In this document: piece by piece, positions 37,003-46,363 of the stretch
Position numbering within the stretch: position 1 is the first letter of the stretch
How the letters are laid out: each line of letters opens with the position of its first letter
Origin: Thioclava atlantica
GTDB taxonomy: Bacteria > Pseudomonadota > Alphaproteobacteria > Rhodobacterales > Rhodobacteraceae
DNA: 64,000 nt
Direction of reading: 5' to 3'
NCBI RefSeq assembly: GCF_000737065.1
Contig: NZ_AQRC01000007.1
Location: 62,001-126,000 of the forward strand
The notes under the pieces: model-generated
Seen by the model: only the letters and a program-made list of their open reading frames with translations
Databases searched by the model: none
What the model was told of the DNA's origin: nothing
Made by a program: the position numbers and the translations under genes

Positions 37003-37848
37003 ATGATACGGGCACTCCTTGCAGCGGGATTGTTCCTCATGCCTTTCCCTGCCCTCGCGGCACAACCGGGGATCGGTGCATGGGAGAATTCGAACTACAC
37101 GATGCTGAGCTGGATCGAGGAAGGCTCCTCCTTCAGCTGGTATTACAACTGGCGCCCCGACCAGCTTTGGGAAAAACGGCGCCGCTCGCGCACGGTCGAG
37201 TTCGTGCCGATGATCCACAACCCCTCCGACGTGAACAAGAAGATCGTCTCGGACCTGCCGGTGAGCACGCTTCTGGGCTTCAACGAGCCCGATGCCGGCG
37301 CGAGCAAGGGGCGCGGTCTGCCGGTCGAGAAGGCAATCGCGCTCTGGCCCAAGCTCGAGGCGCGCGGGCTCCGGCTCGGCAGTCCCGCCACGATGCAAAG
37401 CGGAACGCTGGGCAAGAATTCCTGGCAGCGCCGCTTCATGGATCAGGTCGAGGCCAAGGGGCTGCGCGTCGATTTCATGGCGGTGCATTACTACTCGACC
37501 AATGGCAGCGTGCGCGATTTCGAGAAATGGCTGCGCAAGGTCCATGCCGAATACAAGCGCCCGATCTGGGTGACCGAATTCGCCTATATCGACTGGTCGC
37601 GCCCGCAATCGGTCTCCTATGCGCAAAACGCCACCTTCGCCCAGGCTGCGATCCAGATGATGGAGCGCCTGCCCTTCGTCGAGCGCCACGCCTGGTTCGC
37701 CGCCAATCCCGATGTCGAGAACGGACGCCACCCGAAGATCAACCTCGTCGATGACAAGCTGCGCCCGACCCCGATCGGCACGGCCTATGAACGGGCGGTC
37801 TCGCGGATCACCGGGCGCCAGGCTTCGCTTCGTTCGGAGCCGCGCTGA
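37003..37848 (+). CDS. Secreted glycoside hydrolase, GH128/Asl1-like
   Basis: A 281-residue exported protein. A signal peptide (IRALLAAGLFLMPFPALAA) precedes a TIM-barrel domain of the Asl1/Glyco_hydro_cc type. Candidate catalytic glutamates are Glu95 in LLGFNEPD and Glu192 in WVTEFAYIDW. MAVHYYSTNGS also matches the family. GH128 enzymes cut beta-1,3-glucans. I start at ATG 37003, behind CAAGAGGCAGAC. The gene stands alone after the TRAP terminator and is convergent with the glycosyltransferase gene three bases away. It may act on an external or self-made glucan; substrate is inference from the family. Confidence 0.85.
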   Translation: MIRALLAAGLFLMPFPALAAQPGIGAWENSNYTMLSWIEEGSSFSWYYNWRPDQLWEKRRRSRTVEFVPMIHNPSDVNKKIVSDLPVSTLLGFNEPDAGASKGRGLPVEKAIALWPKLEARGLRLGSPATMQSGTLGKNSWQRRFMDQVEAKGLRVDFMAVHYYSTNGSVRDFEKWLRKVHAEYKRPIWVTEFAYIDWSRPQSVSYAQNATFAQAAIQMMERLPFVERHAWFAANPDVENGRHPKINLVDDKLRPTPIGTAYERAVSRITGRQASLRSEPR

Positions 37849-37851
37849 GGC

Positions 37852-39471
37852 TCAGCGGAGGCGGTAGATCAGGTAGTTCGAGGTATCCTCGACCTTCTCG
37901 GCATTCTGGTCGAGATAGGCGAGCACGCCCGCGTGATGCTCGACGAAGAGCCGCTTCTTCCAGTCTTTCGCGTTCTTGGTCACCGCGAACCAGCGCGCGC
38001 CCTCGTTTCGCAGCTTCTCGAGCTGGGTGATCGCGGTGGCGTTGTCCTCGACGAAGACCGACCATGTCTTGTCGCCGCCCCCGGGCGGGAAGACCCAGCC
38101 GTGACGCCGCGAATAGTAGATCGCGATCGGATCGCCCACCTCGGGGCTGATCGCGATCACCAGATCGTCCGGCGCGGCGAGCTGATCGAGGCGCTGGCCC
38201 ATCAGCCGCGCCTCCTCGCCCTGCGGGTCCTTCAGGCGCGGCACCAGCGGCACCAGCGACAGCGCGACGACTGCAATCACCATCACCGCCAGCCGCGCGA
38301 TCCCGAGCAAGGACGACAACGCCACGCCGCCGATCTCCGCCAGCGCGATCAGGCCGCGCCCGCAGAAGATCGCGACCGGCACATGGAGCACATGCAGGTT
38401 CCAGGGGTTGTTGCTGATCTCGCGCGCCGCGACGAGATAGACGATGCTCCCCGCGAGCAGCCAGATATAGGGCACGGCGACGAGGGCCGGATCCGCCTCC
38501 GCATCCGCTGCGGCGCCGAATTTGCGCACACCCACCCACAGGCCCACGCCGAACAGCACGATCATCGGGTAGCCGTAGAACCACCACCAGGCCATGTCCC
38601 AGATGTCGTCGAGATAGAAATTCTCGGCCGCGAAGCGCGCGAGCCCGTAATCCCAGATATAGCCGCTGCCGGCGACGTGATAGGGAGGATAGCTCCGCCC
38701 CAGATAGACCGCCCAGGAATAATAACCCGCGATCACCACGAGCCCGAGCGCCGTCGCCAGCAACGTGTGACCCACCACTCGCCAGCGTTCGCGCATGACG
38801 GCGTGCCCCAGAAGCCAGAGAATGACGAGCCCGACCCCGAGGCCGGGGAGCTTGGAGAGCGCTCCGAGCGTGAAGGCCGCGGTCGCGAGGATCGGGTAAC
38901 CCTTGCCGCCCTCGACCCAATAAGCGACGTAGCGCCAGACCCCCAGCGTGATCATCGCCAGCATCACCGGGTCGGGCAGGAAGGAACTGTCGATCACGAT
39001 CGCGCCCGGCATCACCGCGTAGCTCAGCGCCGCCGCATGGGCGTGGCGCTCGTTCCAGACCAGCGCCACGAGCCGGTGCAGCGAGAAGACCGTGACCAAG
39101 CTGAACAGCACCGCGACCAGCCGTCCGAACCAGTCATGCCAGCCGAAGATCGCCTGCAGGATCGCGACGATATAGGCGAACAGCTCGAATTCGCGGCCCT
39201 GATAGCTGGGGCCCGGCCCGGTCCAGCTGACCTCGGGAAAGAAGATGTTCCAGCCGTGCAGCCGGAAATTGTCGGCCATCATCGCGGTGCTGGCCTCGCG
39301 CCAGCTGAACACGTCGACAAGCGGCTGGGTGACATGAACGAAGCGCAGCGCCGCCGCGATCAGGAAGATCGCAGCAAGAAGCATCTGGTCGCCGAACTGA
39401 ACCGGAAGAACGCTTTGCAGGGACCACGACTTCCAGCGCGGTGCGGGCAAGGTTTGCTCAGGCTGGCTCAT
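37852..39471 (-). CDS. Glycosyltransferase family 39 (PMT/ArnT-like) membrane protein
   Basis: A 539-residue polytopic inner-membrane transferase using a polyprenyl-phosphate sugar. The first periplasmic loop has [18 protein letters not shown], where the acidic residues of the D/E motif lie. About 10-12 hydrophobic segments follow, and then a soluble C-terminal domain of about 150 residues ([20 protein letters not shown]). The ATG at 39471 lies inside the 3' end of the GT2 gene (14-base overlap). The preceding GT2 gene would make the lipid-linked sugar donor, so the two probably decorate an envelope glycan or lipid A. The acceptor is not known. Confidence 0.88.
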   Translation of the reverse strand: MSQPEQTLPAPRWKSWSLQSVLPVQFGDQMLLAAIFLIAAALRFVHVTQPLVDVFSWREASTAMMADNFRLHGWNIFFPEVSWTGPGPSYQGREFELFAYIVAILQAIFGWHDWFGRLVAVLFSLVTVFSLHRLVALVWNERHAHAAALSYAVMPGAIVIDSSFLPDPVMLAMITLGVWRYVAYWVEGGKGYPILATAAFTLGALSKLPGLGVGLVILWLLGHAVMRERWRVVGHTLLATALGLVVIAGYYSWAVYLGRSYPPYHVAGSGYIWDYGLARFAAENFYLDDIWDMAWWWFYGYPMIVLFGVGLWVGVRKFGAAADAEADPALVAVPYIWLLAGSIVYLVAAREISNNPWNLHVLHVPVAIFCGRGLIALAEIGGVALSSLLGIARLAVMVIAVVALSLVPLVPRLKDPQGEEARLMGQRLDQLAAPDDLVIAISPEVGDPIAIYYSRRHGWVFPPGGGDKTWSVFVEDNATAITQLEKLRNEGARWFAVTKNAKDWKKRLFVEHHAGVLAYLDQNAEKVEDTSNYLIYRLR

Positions 39472-40477
39472 TCAACTCTCCCTCGAGCAGCGGATCGCGC
39501 TGGAAATTCACCAGCCGGCGCACCGCATAGGGCTTGCGCCTGCCCTGGCTGTAATAGACCCGCGCCAGCACCTCGCCGAGAATGCCGAGGCTGAGCATCT
39601 GCACCCCCGCGAGTCCCGCCATCACCGTGAGCAGCAGGAACGGGTTGCCGGTCATGTCGACCCCGCCGAAGAGTTTCATGGTGACGGTCACCAGCCCCGC
39701 GACACCCGCGAGCGCGAAGCCCGCAAGGCCCAGACCGCCGAAGACCAGCATCGGATGGGCGGCGTTGCTGAGCAGAAATTTCACCGTCAGCAGATCGAGC
39801 ACGACGACCAGCGTGCGGCCGATCCCGTATTTCGTCTCGCCCGCGATGCGCGCGCGGTGATTGGTCTCCACCTCGACGCAGCGCGCCCCGCGCTGGAACA
39901 GCAGGATCGGGATGAAGCGGTGCATGTCGCCGTAAAGCTCGATCTCCGAGACCAGCTCGCGCCGCACCGCCTTGAGCGTGCAGCCCAGATCGTGGATCGG
40001 AAAGCCGGTGCTCCACGAGATCAGACGGTTTGCGATCAGAGAGGGCAGCTTGCGGCTGACGAACGCGTCCTTGCGGTGCCGCCGCCAGCCATGGACGAGA
40101 TCGTAGCCCTCCTCGAGCTTGGCCACCATCGCCGCGATATCGGCCGGGTCGTTCTGCAGATCCCCGTCGAGGGTCACCACCACATCCATCGAGGCGTGGT
40201 CGATGCCGGCCTTCAGCGCGGCAGTCTGGCCGTAATTGCGCCGGAACTGCACGCAGCGCAGATGCGGATCGGCGCCCGCCATCTCGCTCGCGGCTTCGCG
40301 GCTGCCATCGGTCGAGCCGTCATCGACGAGGATGATCTCGTAAGGCTTGCCGATCGCCTCCAGCGCGGCGGTCAGTTCCTCATGCAAGCGCGGAAGGTTG
40401 CCGATTTCGTTGAAAACCGGGATGACGACCGACAGTCCTTCGACCGCGTACCGCGGCAGGTTTGGCGCCTTGTTCAT
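39458..40477 (-). CDS. Glycosyltransferase family 2 (DPM1/ArnC-like, with two membrane helices)
   Basis: A 339-residue polyprenyl-phosphate sugar transferase. The GT-A domain has [24 protein letters not shown] and the metal-binding [11 protein letters not shown] motif, with [13 protein letters not shown] between. Two C-terminal membrane helices ([29 protein letters not shown]) match the GtrB/ArnC plan. It probably transfers a sugar from a nucleotide donor to undecaprenyl phosphate for the GT39 partner. The ATG at 40477 is the operon start. The 186-base gap upstream holds the lipA terminator and the promoter of this pair. Confidence 0.9.
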   Translation of the reverse strand: MNKAPNLPRYAVEGLSVVIPVFNEIGNLPRLHEELTAALEAIGKPYEIILVDDGSTDGSREAASEMAGADPHLRCVQFRRNYGQTAALKAGIDHASMDVVVTLDGDLQNDPADIAAMVAKLEEGYDLVHGWRRHRKDAFVSRKLPSLIANRLISWSTGFPIHDLGCTLKAVRRELVSEIELYGDMHRFIPILLFQRGARCVEVETNHRARIAGETKYGIGRTLVVVLDLLTVKFLLSNAAHPMLVFGGLGLAGFALAGVAGLVTVTMKLFGGVDMTGNPFLLLTVMAGLAGVQMLSLGILGEVLARVYYSQGRRKPYAVRRLVNFQRDPLLEGELNEPA

Positions 40478-40587
40478 GACCCGATGGTGCTCAATTTCCC
40501 GTGATCTGTCGAGAAAATCTTGAGCACACCCCCCTGTTTTCAGGGGCTTGGGTGGAAAAATACCGGGGAATTCACACGCCTGAGGCG

Positions 40588-40621
40588 AAAAGAGCCGCGC
40601 GACCGACTGGCTGCGCGGCTC
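40588..40621 (-). terminator. Terminator of lipA
   Basis: Stem GAGCCGCGC (40592-40600) with GCGCGGCTC (40613-40621), 12-base loop. On the minus strand it is followed by TTTTCGCC. It lies about 43 bases past the lipA stop and separates lipA from the GT2/GT39 pair. Confidence 0.75.
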
Positions 40622-40663
40622 GTCACTTCAGGGACGCTCGCAGTTGTGGCGAAACGCGGTGGC

Positions 40664-41614
40664 TCAGATCCGGCCCAGTTTCTTCAGGCGGTTCTCGCGC
40701 AGCCGCTCGAAATCATCGCCCGCGTGATAGCTCGAACGGGTGAGCGGCGTCGCGGAGACCATCAGGAAGCCCTTGCCATAGGCCGCGCGCTCGTAGTCGC
40801 GGAATTCCTCGGGCGTGACGAAGCGCATCACCGCATGGTGCTTTGACGTCGGCTGGAGATACTGGCCGATGGTGAGGAAATCGACATCGGCCGAGCGCAT
40901 GTCATCCATGATCTGGCGCACTTCCTGCGCCTCCTCGCCCAGCCCCACCATGATGCCCGACTTGGTGAACATCGTGGGATCGAGTTCCTTCACCCGCTGC
41001 AGCAGCCGCAGCGAATGGAAATAGCGCGCGCCGGGACGCACGCTCGGATAGAGGCCCGGCACGGTCTCGAGATTGTGGTTGAACACGTCCGGCCTCGCCT
41101 CGACGACCTTCTCGAGCGCGGCAGGATCGCATTTCAGGAAATCCGGGGTCAGGACCTCGATCGTGGTCTCGGGCGAGCGGTGGCGCACGGCCCGGATGGT
41201 CTGCGCGAAATGCTCGGCGCCGCCATCCTCGAGATCGTCCCGGTCGACGCTGGTGATCACGACATGCTTGAGGCCGAGCGTCTCGACCGCATGGGCGACG
41301 CGCCCCGGTTCGAACACGTCGAGCGCATCGGGCTTGCCCGTCGCGACGTTGCAGAACGAACAGCCGCGGGTGCAGATCTCGCCCATGATCATCATCGTGG
41401 CGTGGCCCTGCGACCAGCATTCCCCGACATTCGGGCACCCCGCCTCTTCGCAGACCGTGACCAGCTTGTTGGTCTTGAGGATGTCGCGCGTCTGCTTGTA
41501 GCCCTCCGAGACCGGCGCCTTGACGCGGATCCAATCGGGTTTCTTGGGCTGGGCGTTATCGGCGCGATGCGCCTTTTCGGGGTGGCGTTCACCGGGGATC
41601 TTGAGATCGCGCAT
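40664..41614 (-). CDS. lipA: Lipoyl synthase
   Basis: A 316-residue radical-SAM enzyme that inserts two sulfur atoms into octanoyl groups on lipoyl domains. Both [4Fe-4S] sites are visible: the auxiliary cluster [12 protein letters not shown] and the radical SAM cluster [36 protein letters not shown] and [14 protein letters not shown] are also diagnostic. The C-terminal RSSYHAGD holds the serine that ligates the auxiliary cluster in this family. The ATG at 41614 has AAAGGAT upstream. It is transcribed toward its own terminator. Confidence 0.96.
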   Translation of the reverse strand: MRDLKIPGERHPEKAHRADNAQPKKPDWIRVKAPVSEGYKQTRDILKTNKLVTVCEEAGCPNVGECWSQGHATMMIMGEICTRGCSFCNVATGKPDALDVFEPGRVAHAVETLGLKHVVITSVDRDDLEDGGAEHFAQTIRAVRHRSPETTIEVLTPDFLKCDPAALEKVVEARPDVFNHNLETVPGLYPSVRPGARYFHSLRLLQRVKELDPTMFTKSGIMVGLGEEAQEVRQIMDDMRSADVDFLTIGQYLQPTSKHHAVMRFVTPEEFRDYERAAYGKGFLMVSATPLTRSSYHAGDDFERLRENRLKKLGRI

Positions 41615-41691
41615 CGGATATCCTTTCCGATTGGGGTTGCGCTTCACATAAGCCGAAAGCCGCGCGGATGCAAATTCCGCGTGACGGCGGC

Positions 41692-42585
41692 TCAGAACCG
41701 CCTGCGGGCCTGCGAAACCAGCCCCTCGCCCGCCCGCGACAGCACCTGCGCGATCGGTTCGAACCAGGTATCCGCATCGGAGGCCTCTTGCGCGCGCACC
41801 AGCCGCACCTGCCGGGCGGGCTCCTCGGCAAAGCGGATCAGCCCCAGCGTCGGGAAGGCCCGGCTCTCCTGCACGGCGGCGATCTCGGGCACCAGCGTCA
41901 GCCCCATCCCCTGCGCCGCGAGGGCGCATAGCGTGCTGAGCGAAGAGGCCCCGAGATCGACGCGTTGCGCCGCCCGCGTCAACCCGCACAGCGCCAGCAC
42001 CTGATCGGCCAGGCAATGCCCCTCGTCGAGCAGGAGAAGCTGATCGGGATCGAGTGCCTGGGGGGCGAGGCCGCGATTGAGAGTGAGTTGATCGGGCGTA
42101 CCCGCGAGCAGGAAGCGATCCTCGAAAAGCGGCGCGCTGTGCAGATCGGGCGCGGGCGTGGCGATGATCGCGGCATCGAGCCGGCCCTGTGCGATCTCGG
42201 AGAGCAGATGCTCGGTCGGCGCCTCGCGCAGCCGCAGCGAGCCCTGCGCCCGCAGCCCCGGAAGGGCTGCGGGCAGAAGATAGGGCGCGATCGTGGGAAT
42301 GACCCCGAGATTGATCTGTCCGAGCCCGCGCCGCGCCTCCGCCTCGAGCGCACGCAACTCGCCCGCGATCCGCTCGGCCGCCTCGAGCACCCGCCGCCCG
42401 GCCCGCGTCAGGCGCACGTCGCGCGGGCGGCGCTCGACCAGCGGCTGGCCGATCTGATCCTCGAGCTCGCGGATCTGGACCGAAAGCGCGGGCTGGGAGA
42501 CATGGACGATTTCGGCGGCGCGCGAAAAGGACCGCGTCTGACCGAGCGCGCGCAGGTAGGTGAGCTGGCGAAGCGTGATCTTCAT
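41692..42585 (-). CDS. oxyR: LysR-family peroxide regulator, OxyR
   Basis: A 297-residue LysR-type regulator with an N-terminal helix-turn-helix ([21 protein letters not shown] core) and a C-terminal sensing domain. The two cysteines that define OxyR are present: Cys191 and Cys200 in [15 protein letters not shown], spaced nine residues apart as in E. coli Cys199/Cys208. They form a disulfide on contact with hydrogen peroxide. ATG 42585 is a clean start. No catalase or peroxidase gene adjoins it; neighbours are lipA and the DUF6456 gene on the same strand. Confidence 0.88.
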   Translation of the reverse strand: MKITLRQLTYLRALGQTRSFSRAAEIVHVSQPALSVQIRELEDQIGQPLVERRPRDVRLTRAGRRVLEAAERIAGELRALEAEARRGLGQINLGVIPTIAPYLLPAALPGLRAQGSLRLREAPTEHLLSEIAQGRLDAAIIATPAPDLHSAPLFEDRFLLAGTPDQLTLNRGLAPQALDPDQLLLLDEGHCLADQVLALCGLTRAAQRVDLGASSLSTLCALAAQGMGLTLVPEIAAVQESRAFPTLGLIRFAEEPARQVRLVRAQEASDADTWFEPIAQVLSRAGEGLVSQARRRF

Positions 42586-42698
42586 AACCGAAAGCTATTC
42601 CGAAGCAGTGGGGCTACAGTCTTTCCCTATAGCCCGCCGTGGCGCTTGTCTGCCCCAAACTGGCTTTCCCGCGCCGAATTCACGCTCGCCGTGACGGC

Positions 42699-43826
42699 TC
42701 AGCCGATCATCGGGCTCGCCCCGCCATAGGTGTCGTCGTAATGGCGCTTGAGCCGCTGGAGCGCGATGCGCAGCACGATCTTGCCCGAGCGCGCCGACCA
42801 ACCCAACCGCTTCTCCGCCGTCTCGAGCCCCTCGAGAAAACAGCAGCAGCGCAGGACCATGTCGCCCAGGCCCGGCCCGAGATCGCGCAGCGCCAGAGCC
42901 ACCCGTTCGCGGGCGCTTTCCGAGCCCCCGCCCTGGGTCAGTTCGGGACGATACTGGCCGCGCCCTCCGCCGCCGGTGAGGAAACGCTCCCAGTTCTGCC
43001 CGACGCGCGGCCCCATCTGCGCCAGTTCGAAATCCTCGCGCAGACGCTCGCCCGCCGCCACCAGATCGGCGCCGAGAAAAGGCACGCCCGACTTGTCGCG
43101 CCGCCGTGCGAGCACCGCAAGCGGGCTTTCCGAAAGATTGGCGCGCAGGCGGCGGCGTTGGCCGTTCGGCCCCTCCTCCTCGCGCGTCTCGAAACTGCCG
43201 TGCTGCGCGGCGAAGGGATCGACCGCCTCCTCGCCGCGCGCGGCCAGATCCTCCTCGAGAATGCGCTTGAGCGCGGCGCGTCCCGCCTGCGTCACCCGGT
43301 AGCTGGTCACACGGCCCGCATGCGCGACCTCGATCCAGTCCTTGAGCGCGAAAGCCTGCGCGACCGAGCGTTCAAGCACCGCGGTGCGCACGGTGCCGCG
43401 CAGCACCACCGCCTTCTCCATCTCGGTCGAGACGATCAGCAGCGCGCCGGGCTCTGACAGCCGGCGCAGGATCCGGCGCGCTTCGGCAACGAGCCTGGTT
43501 TCATCGGCGGGAATCTCTTTGGTGCGGAAAGGCGCGGTCATGGCATATGTGTCCTTGTAAAACACGGCCGTTCCCGGAGCGCGCAGGACATTGGCGGCCT
43601 CCGGCCCGGTCACTCGACCGAGCCTGTCGAGCGCCTCATCGACCAGCGGATCGTCCCGCCGCGCCTCGATCCGGCGCACGCGGCGCAGGATGGTCGAGGC
43701 GGCACAGCCCTCGGCGCGTGCCAGGGCCCGGATCGGCACCCCCTCTTCCACATGACGCAGATAGAGGCGGGCATGGTCCGGCAGCCAGGCGGGCAGCTCC
43801 GCCGGGACTGGTGCGATCGAATTCAT
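42699..43826 (-). CDS. DUF6456 domain protein with helix-turn-helix segment
   Basis: A 375-residue cytoplasmic protein. The N-terminal part has a helix-turn-helix-like segment (IRALARAEGCAASTILRRVRR, about residues 35-55 in pieces). A middle region (LIVSTEMEKAVVLRG, AHAGRVTSYRVTQAGRAAL) looks like a second winged helix. The C-terminal DUF6456 region includes ANLSESPLAVLARRRD and FLGADLVAAGERLREDFE. Alphaproteobacteria conserve this family; its role is not established to my knowledge. I start at ATG 43826 behind GGGGGA. It is divergent from the DUF6477 gene across a 216-base region, a pairing typical of Rhodobacterales. Confidence 0.78.
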   Translation of the reverse strand: MNSIAPVPAELPAWLPDHARLYLRHVEEGVPIRALARAEGCAASTILRRVRRIEARRDDPLVDEALDRLGRVTGPEAANVLRAPGTAVFYKDTYAMTAPFRTKEIPADETRLVAEARRILRRLSEPGALLIVSTEMEKAVVLRGTVRTAVLERSVAQAFALKDWIEVAHAGRVTSYRVTQAGRAALKRILEEDLAARGEEAVDPFAAQHGSFETREEEGPNGQRRRLRANLSESPLAVLARRRDKSGVPFLGADLVAAGERLREDFELAQMGPRVGQNWERFLTGGGGRGQYRPELTQGGGSESARERVALALRDLGPGLGDMVLRCCCFLEGLETAEKRLGWSARSGKIVLRIALQRLKRHYDDTYGGASPMIG

Positions 43827-44042
43827 AATGTCCCCCAGATGGCGCCGCACGGGGCGGCGAGTCTGTCCGAGTTACAACCGTGGGTTGCTTTGGTTACCCG
43901 TTCGTTAAGAAACGGGACGCAGGCAAGCTTTCCTTAAACTTCCTAAACAAAGCTTTGCAGCGCGTGCGCAGGACCGCGGCGCCGCGCAACACCCTTATCG
44001 GGTGAGGCATCCTTCGGCCGTTCTTTCATGACGGAGGTATTG

Positions 44043-44354
44043 ATGTCCAACCCGCAACCGCTCCCGCCCTGCCCCGATCTCTCCGGACTGACCCGGCCGC
44101 GCCTGCTGGTGCGCGCCGCGCGTTTCGGGCTGCGCGACTACAATCGCCGACGCGACCTGAAGCGGCTGATGCGGCTGGCGGACCCGCCGCATCCCGAGGC
44201 CGCGCTGCGCCAGCTGATGGCCGAAGAAGACGCGCTGGAACAGGCGCGCCGCGCGGGCGAGGCCACCTACAGCTTCGCGCGCCATATCGAGTTGCTGATC
44301 GCGGTGATGGCCGAGGCGCGACTGCTGCCGCGCCCCGCTCTCAGCGAGACTTGA
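44043..44354 (+). CDS. DUF6477 family protein
   Basis: A 103-residue, highly charged, basic protein with LTRPRLLVRAARFGLRDYNRRRDLKRL near the start in pieces and a helical C-terminus (EALEQARR-like ALEQARRAGEATYSFARHIE). No signal peptide or membrane helix. ATG 44043 is chosen because CGGAGG lies six bases upstream; an ATG 15 bases earlier has no ribosome site. Its last 14 bases overlap the convergent YjgR-like gene. Function unknown; it resembles the DUF6477 family seen in Rhodobacterales. Confidence 0.75.
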   Translation: MSNPQPLPPCPDLSGLTRPRLLVRAARFGLRDYNRRRDLKRLMRLADPPHPEAALRQLMAEEDALEQARRAGEATYSFARHIELLIAVMAEARLLPRPALSET

Positions 44355-45924
44355 AGAGCGAGCCCAGAACGCCCCGAACCAGCGCCTGCCCGGTCTTCGT
44401 GCCGAGCTGGCGCGCCAGGCTCTTGCCGAAGGTCTCGACGATCGAATCCGACCGGCTGGAGCGCGAGGAGGTCTTGCGCCGCGTCTTGGCGGCGGGCTCG
44501 TAACGGCGGGCCTTGTTGAACCCGTCGAAGCTGTCCTCGAGCTCCGAACGGCCGCGCGACACTTTCGCGGCCTTCTCGCGCGCCTCGGCCTCCGCTGCTT
44601 CGCGCGCGGCGAGCTCGGCCCGCGCGGCGAGGATTTCCTGTGCCGACTCCCGGTTGACGGACTTGTCGTATTTCCCGCCGAGCCCGGTCTGCGCAATCAC
44701 CGCCGCGCGCTCGGTCACCGTGAGCGGCCCGAGACGCGATTGCGGCGGGCGCACGAGGGTCCGCTCGACCACGCCCGGCACGCCCTTGGCCTGCAGGAAG
44801 GAGGTCACCGCCTCGCCCGTGCCGACCTCCTTGATCGCGATCTCGGTGTCGAAGCGGGGATTGGCGCGATAATTCTCGGCCGCTCGGCGCAGGTCCTTCT
44901 GATCGCGCGCGGTGAAGGCGCGCAGCGCGTGCTGCACGCGGTTGCCGAGCTGGCTGAGAATGCCGTCGGGCACATCGGCCGGGTTCTGCGTGATGAAATA
45001 GACCCCGACCCCCTTCGAACGGATCAGCCGCGCCACCTGCTCGACCTTGTCGACCAGCGCCTTCGGGGCATCGTCGAAGAGAAGATGCGCCTCGTCGAAG
45101 AAGAAGACGAGCTTGGGCTTGTCGGGATTGCCGACCTCGGGCAGTTCATCGAACAACTCGGACAGCAGCCAGAGCAGGAAGGTCGCATAGAGGCGCGGGC
45201 TCGCCATCAGCTTGTCGGCCGCGAGGATGTTGATCTGCCCCATGCCCTCCGCATCGGTGCGGATCAGGTCCGACAGCTCCAGCGCGGGTTCGCCGAAGAA
45301 CTTGTCCCCGCCCTGGTTCTCGAGCACGAGCAGCTGGCGCTGGATCGCCCCGATCGACCGGGTGTCGACATTGCCGTATTCAAGCTCGATCTCGTCGGCC
45401 CGCTCGCCGACATGGCGCAGCATCGCGCGTAGATCGTCGAGGTCGAGGAGCGCGAGTCCCTCCTCGTCGGCCAGATGGAAGGCGATGTTGAGCACGCCCT
45501 CCTGCGCATCCGAAAGCCCCATCAGGCGCGACAGCAAGAGCGGCCCCATTTCCGAAACGGTGGTGCGCACCGGGTGGCCCTGCTCGCCGAACATGTCCCA
45601 GAACACGGTCGGATAGGCGCGGTAGCTCAGATCGAAGCCGATCGTCTCGGAGCGTTCCATGAACGGCTTGTGCAGTTTCGCGGCTTCCGAGCCGGAGGTG
45701 GCGATCCCCGAGAGATCCCCTTTCACATCGGCCATGAAGACCGGCACGCCCGCGGTGCTGAACCCCTCGGCGAGGATCTGCAGCGTGACGGTCTTGCCGG
45801 TGCCGGTCGCGCCTGCGATCAGGCCGTGGCGATTGCCGAACTTGAGCAGCAATTCCTGCGGCGTCCCATATCCCTCGCCGCCGCCGCCGACGAACACGCC
45901 CTCTTCAGTCAGAACTCCCGTCAT
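44341..45924 (-). CDS. HerA/YjgR-like ATPase (DUF853)
   Basis: A 527-residue P-loop ATPase of the DUF853/YjgR group, related to HerA and FtsK. Walker A is GATGTGKT (about residue 40), Walker B is LVFFFDEAHLLF, and FITQNPADVPDGILSQLGNRVQHALRAFT holds the arginine/sensor region (core QNPADVPDGILSQLGNR). The C-terminal 90 residues are charged and partly coiled (ARAELAAREAAEAEAREKA). The physiological role of YjgR is not known. ATG 45924 has GGGAGG close upstream. The 3' end overlaps the convergent DUF6477 gene. Confidence 0.9.
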   Translation of the reverse strand: MTGVLTEEGVFVGGGGEGYGTPQELLLKFGNRHGLIAGATGTGKTVTLQILAEGFSTAGVPVFMADVKGDLSGIATSGSEAAKLHKPFMERSETIGFDLSYRAYPTVFWDMFGEQGHPVRTTVSEMGPLLLSRLMGLSDAQEGVLNIAFHLADEEGLALLDLDDLRAMLRHVGERADEIELEYGNVDTRSIGAIQRQLLVLENQGGDKFFGEPALELSDLIRTDAEGMGQINILAADKLMASPRLYATFLLWLLSELFDELPEVGNPDKPKLVFFFDEAHLLFDDAPKALVDKVEQVARLIRSKGVGVYFITQNPADVPDGILSQLGNRVQHALRAFTARDQKDLRRAAENYRANPRFDTEIAIKEVGTGEAVTSFLQAKGVPGVVERTLVRPPQSRLGPLTVTERAAVIAQTGLGGKYDKSVNRESAQEILAARAELAAREAAEAEAREKAAKVSRGRSELEDSFDGFNKARRYEPAAKTRRKTSSRSSRSDSIVETFGKSLARQLGTKTGQALVRGVLGSLFKSR

Positions 45925-45969
45925 ACCGCCTCCCGCAGAATTGTTCCCCTCAGACAATACTATCTTAAC

Positions 45970-46073
45970 CAGTTCGCGCCAGTCTGAACCTGCCCCGCCA
46001 AGCGCTTCGTCCGCACGGTGGGGCGTTTCCTCCCTGTCAGACTGGCCGCGCCCCGACGGGCGCGGTCTTTTTT
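45970..46073 (+). ncRNA. Candidate small RNA with nested stems and its own terminator
   Basis: No protein gene lies on this strand here, yet the segment ends in a textbook terminator: stem 46044-46053 with 46058-46067 (one G-U pair, loop CGAC), then six T. Upstream, CCAGTCTGA (45979-45987) pairs with TCAGACTGG (46037-46045). Nested inside, GCCCCGCC (45992-45999) pairs with GGTGGGGC (46017-46024) with one G-U. The internal single-stranded stretch TTTCCTCCCTG (46026-46036) contains an anti-Shine-Dalgarno CCUCCC. The 5' end is a guess from where structure begins; TACTAT at 45958-45963 could be a -10 element. I do not recognise a known family. Confidence 0.5.
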
Positions 46074-46123
46074 GTTTCGTCAAAAGGGCTTGGGCTGCTC
46101 TCAAACCTGTTCAATTTTGCCTG

Positions 46124-46152
46124 TTGACCTGTGAAAGAAACCGCAATAGCGT
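46124..46152 (+). promoter_or_regulatory. Candidate promoter of the ialB-like gene
   Basis: TTGACC (46124-46129), 17-base spacer, TAGCGT (46147-46152). The -35 is good and the -10 is weak. It would leave a leader of about 200 bases before the gene at 46364. That leader holds a GTCGG-CCAGT-CCGAC hairpin near 46171 and otherwise nothing I recognise. Confidence 0.4.
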
Positions 46153-46363
46153 GCCCATCAATGATGAAGTCGGCCAGTCCGACAGGGGGAAGTAGGAAGG
46201 GGTTCCTTACGGGGCCCCTTTCGCTTTGAGAACGCCCGCATCCCCTTCACGAAACTGTGGCAGCATGCCGCCGATCCGTGATAAACGCGCCGGTTTTCCC
46301 GACTGACACCGGCCCCGGCGCATGTTAAGCGTTCAGCCGAACTGTTTCAGGAGAAGAGTTATC

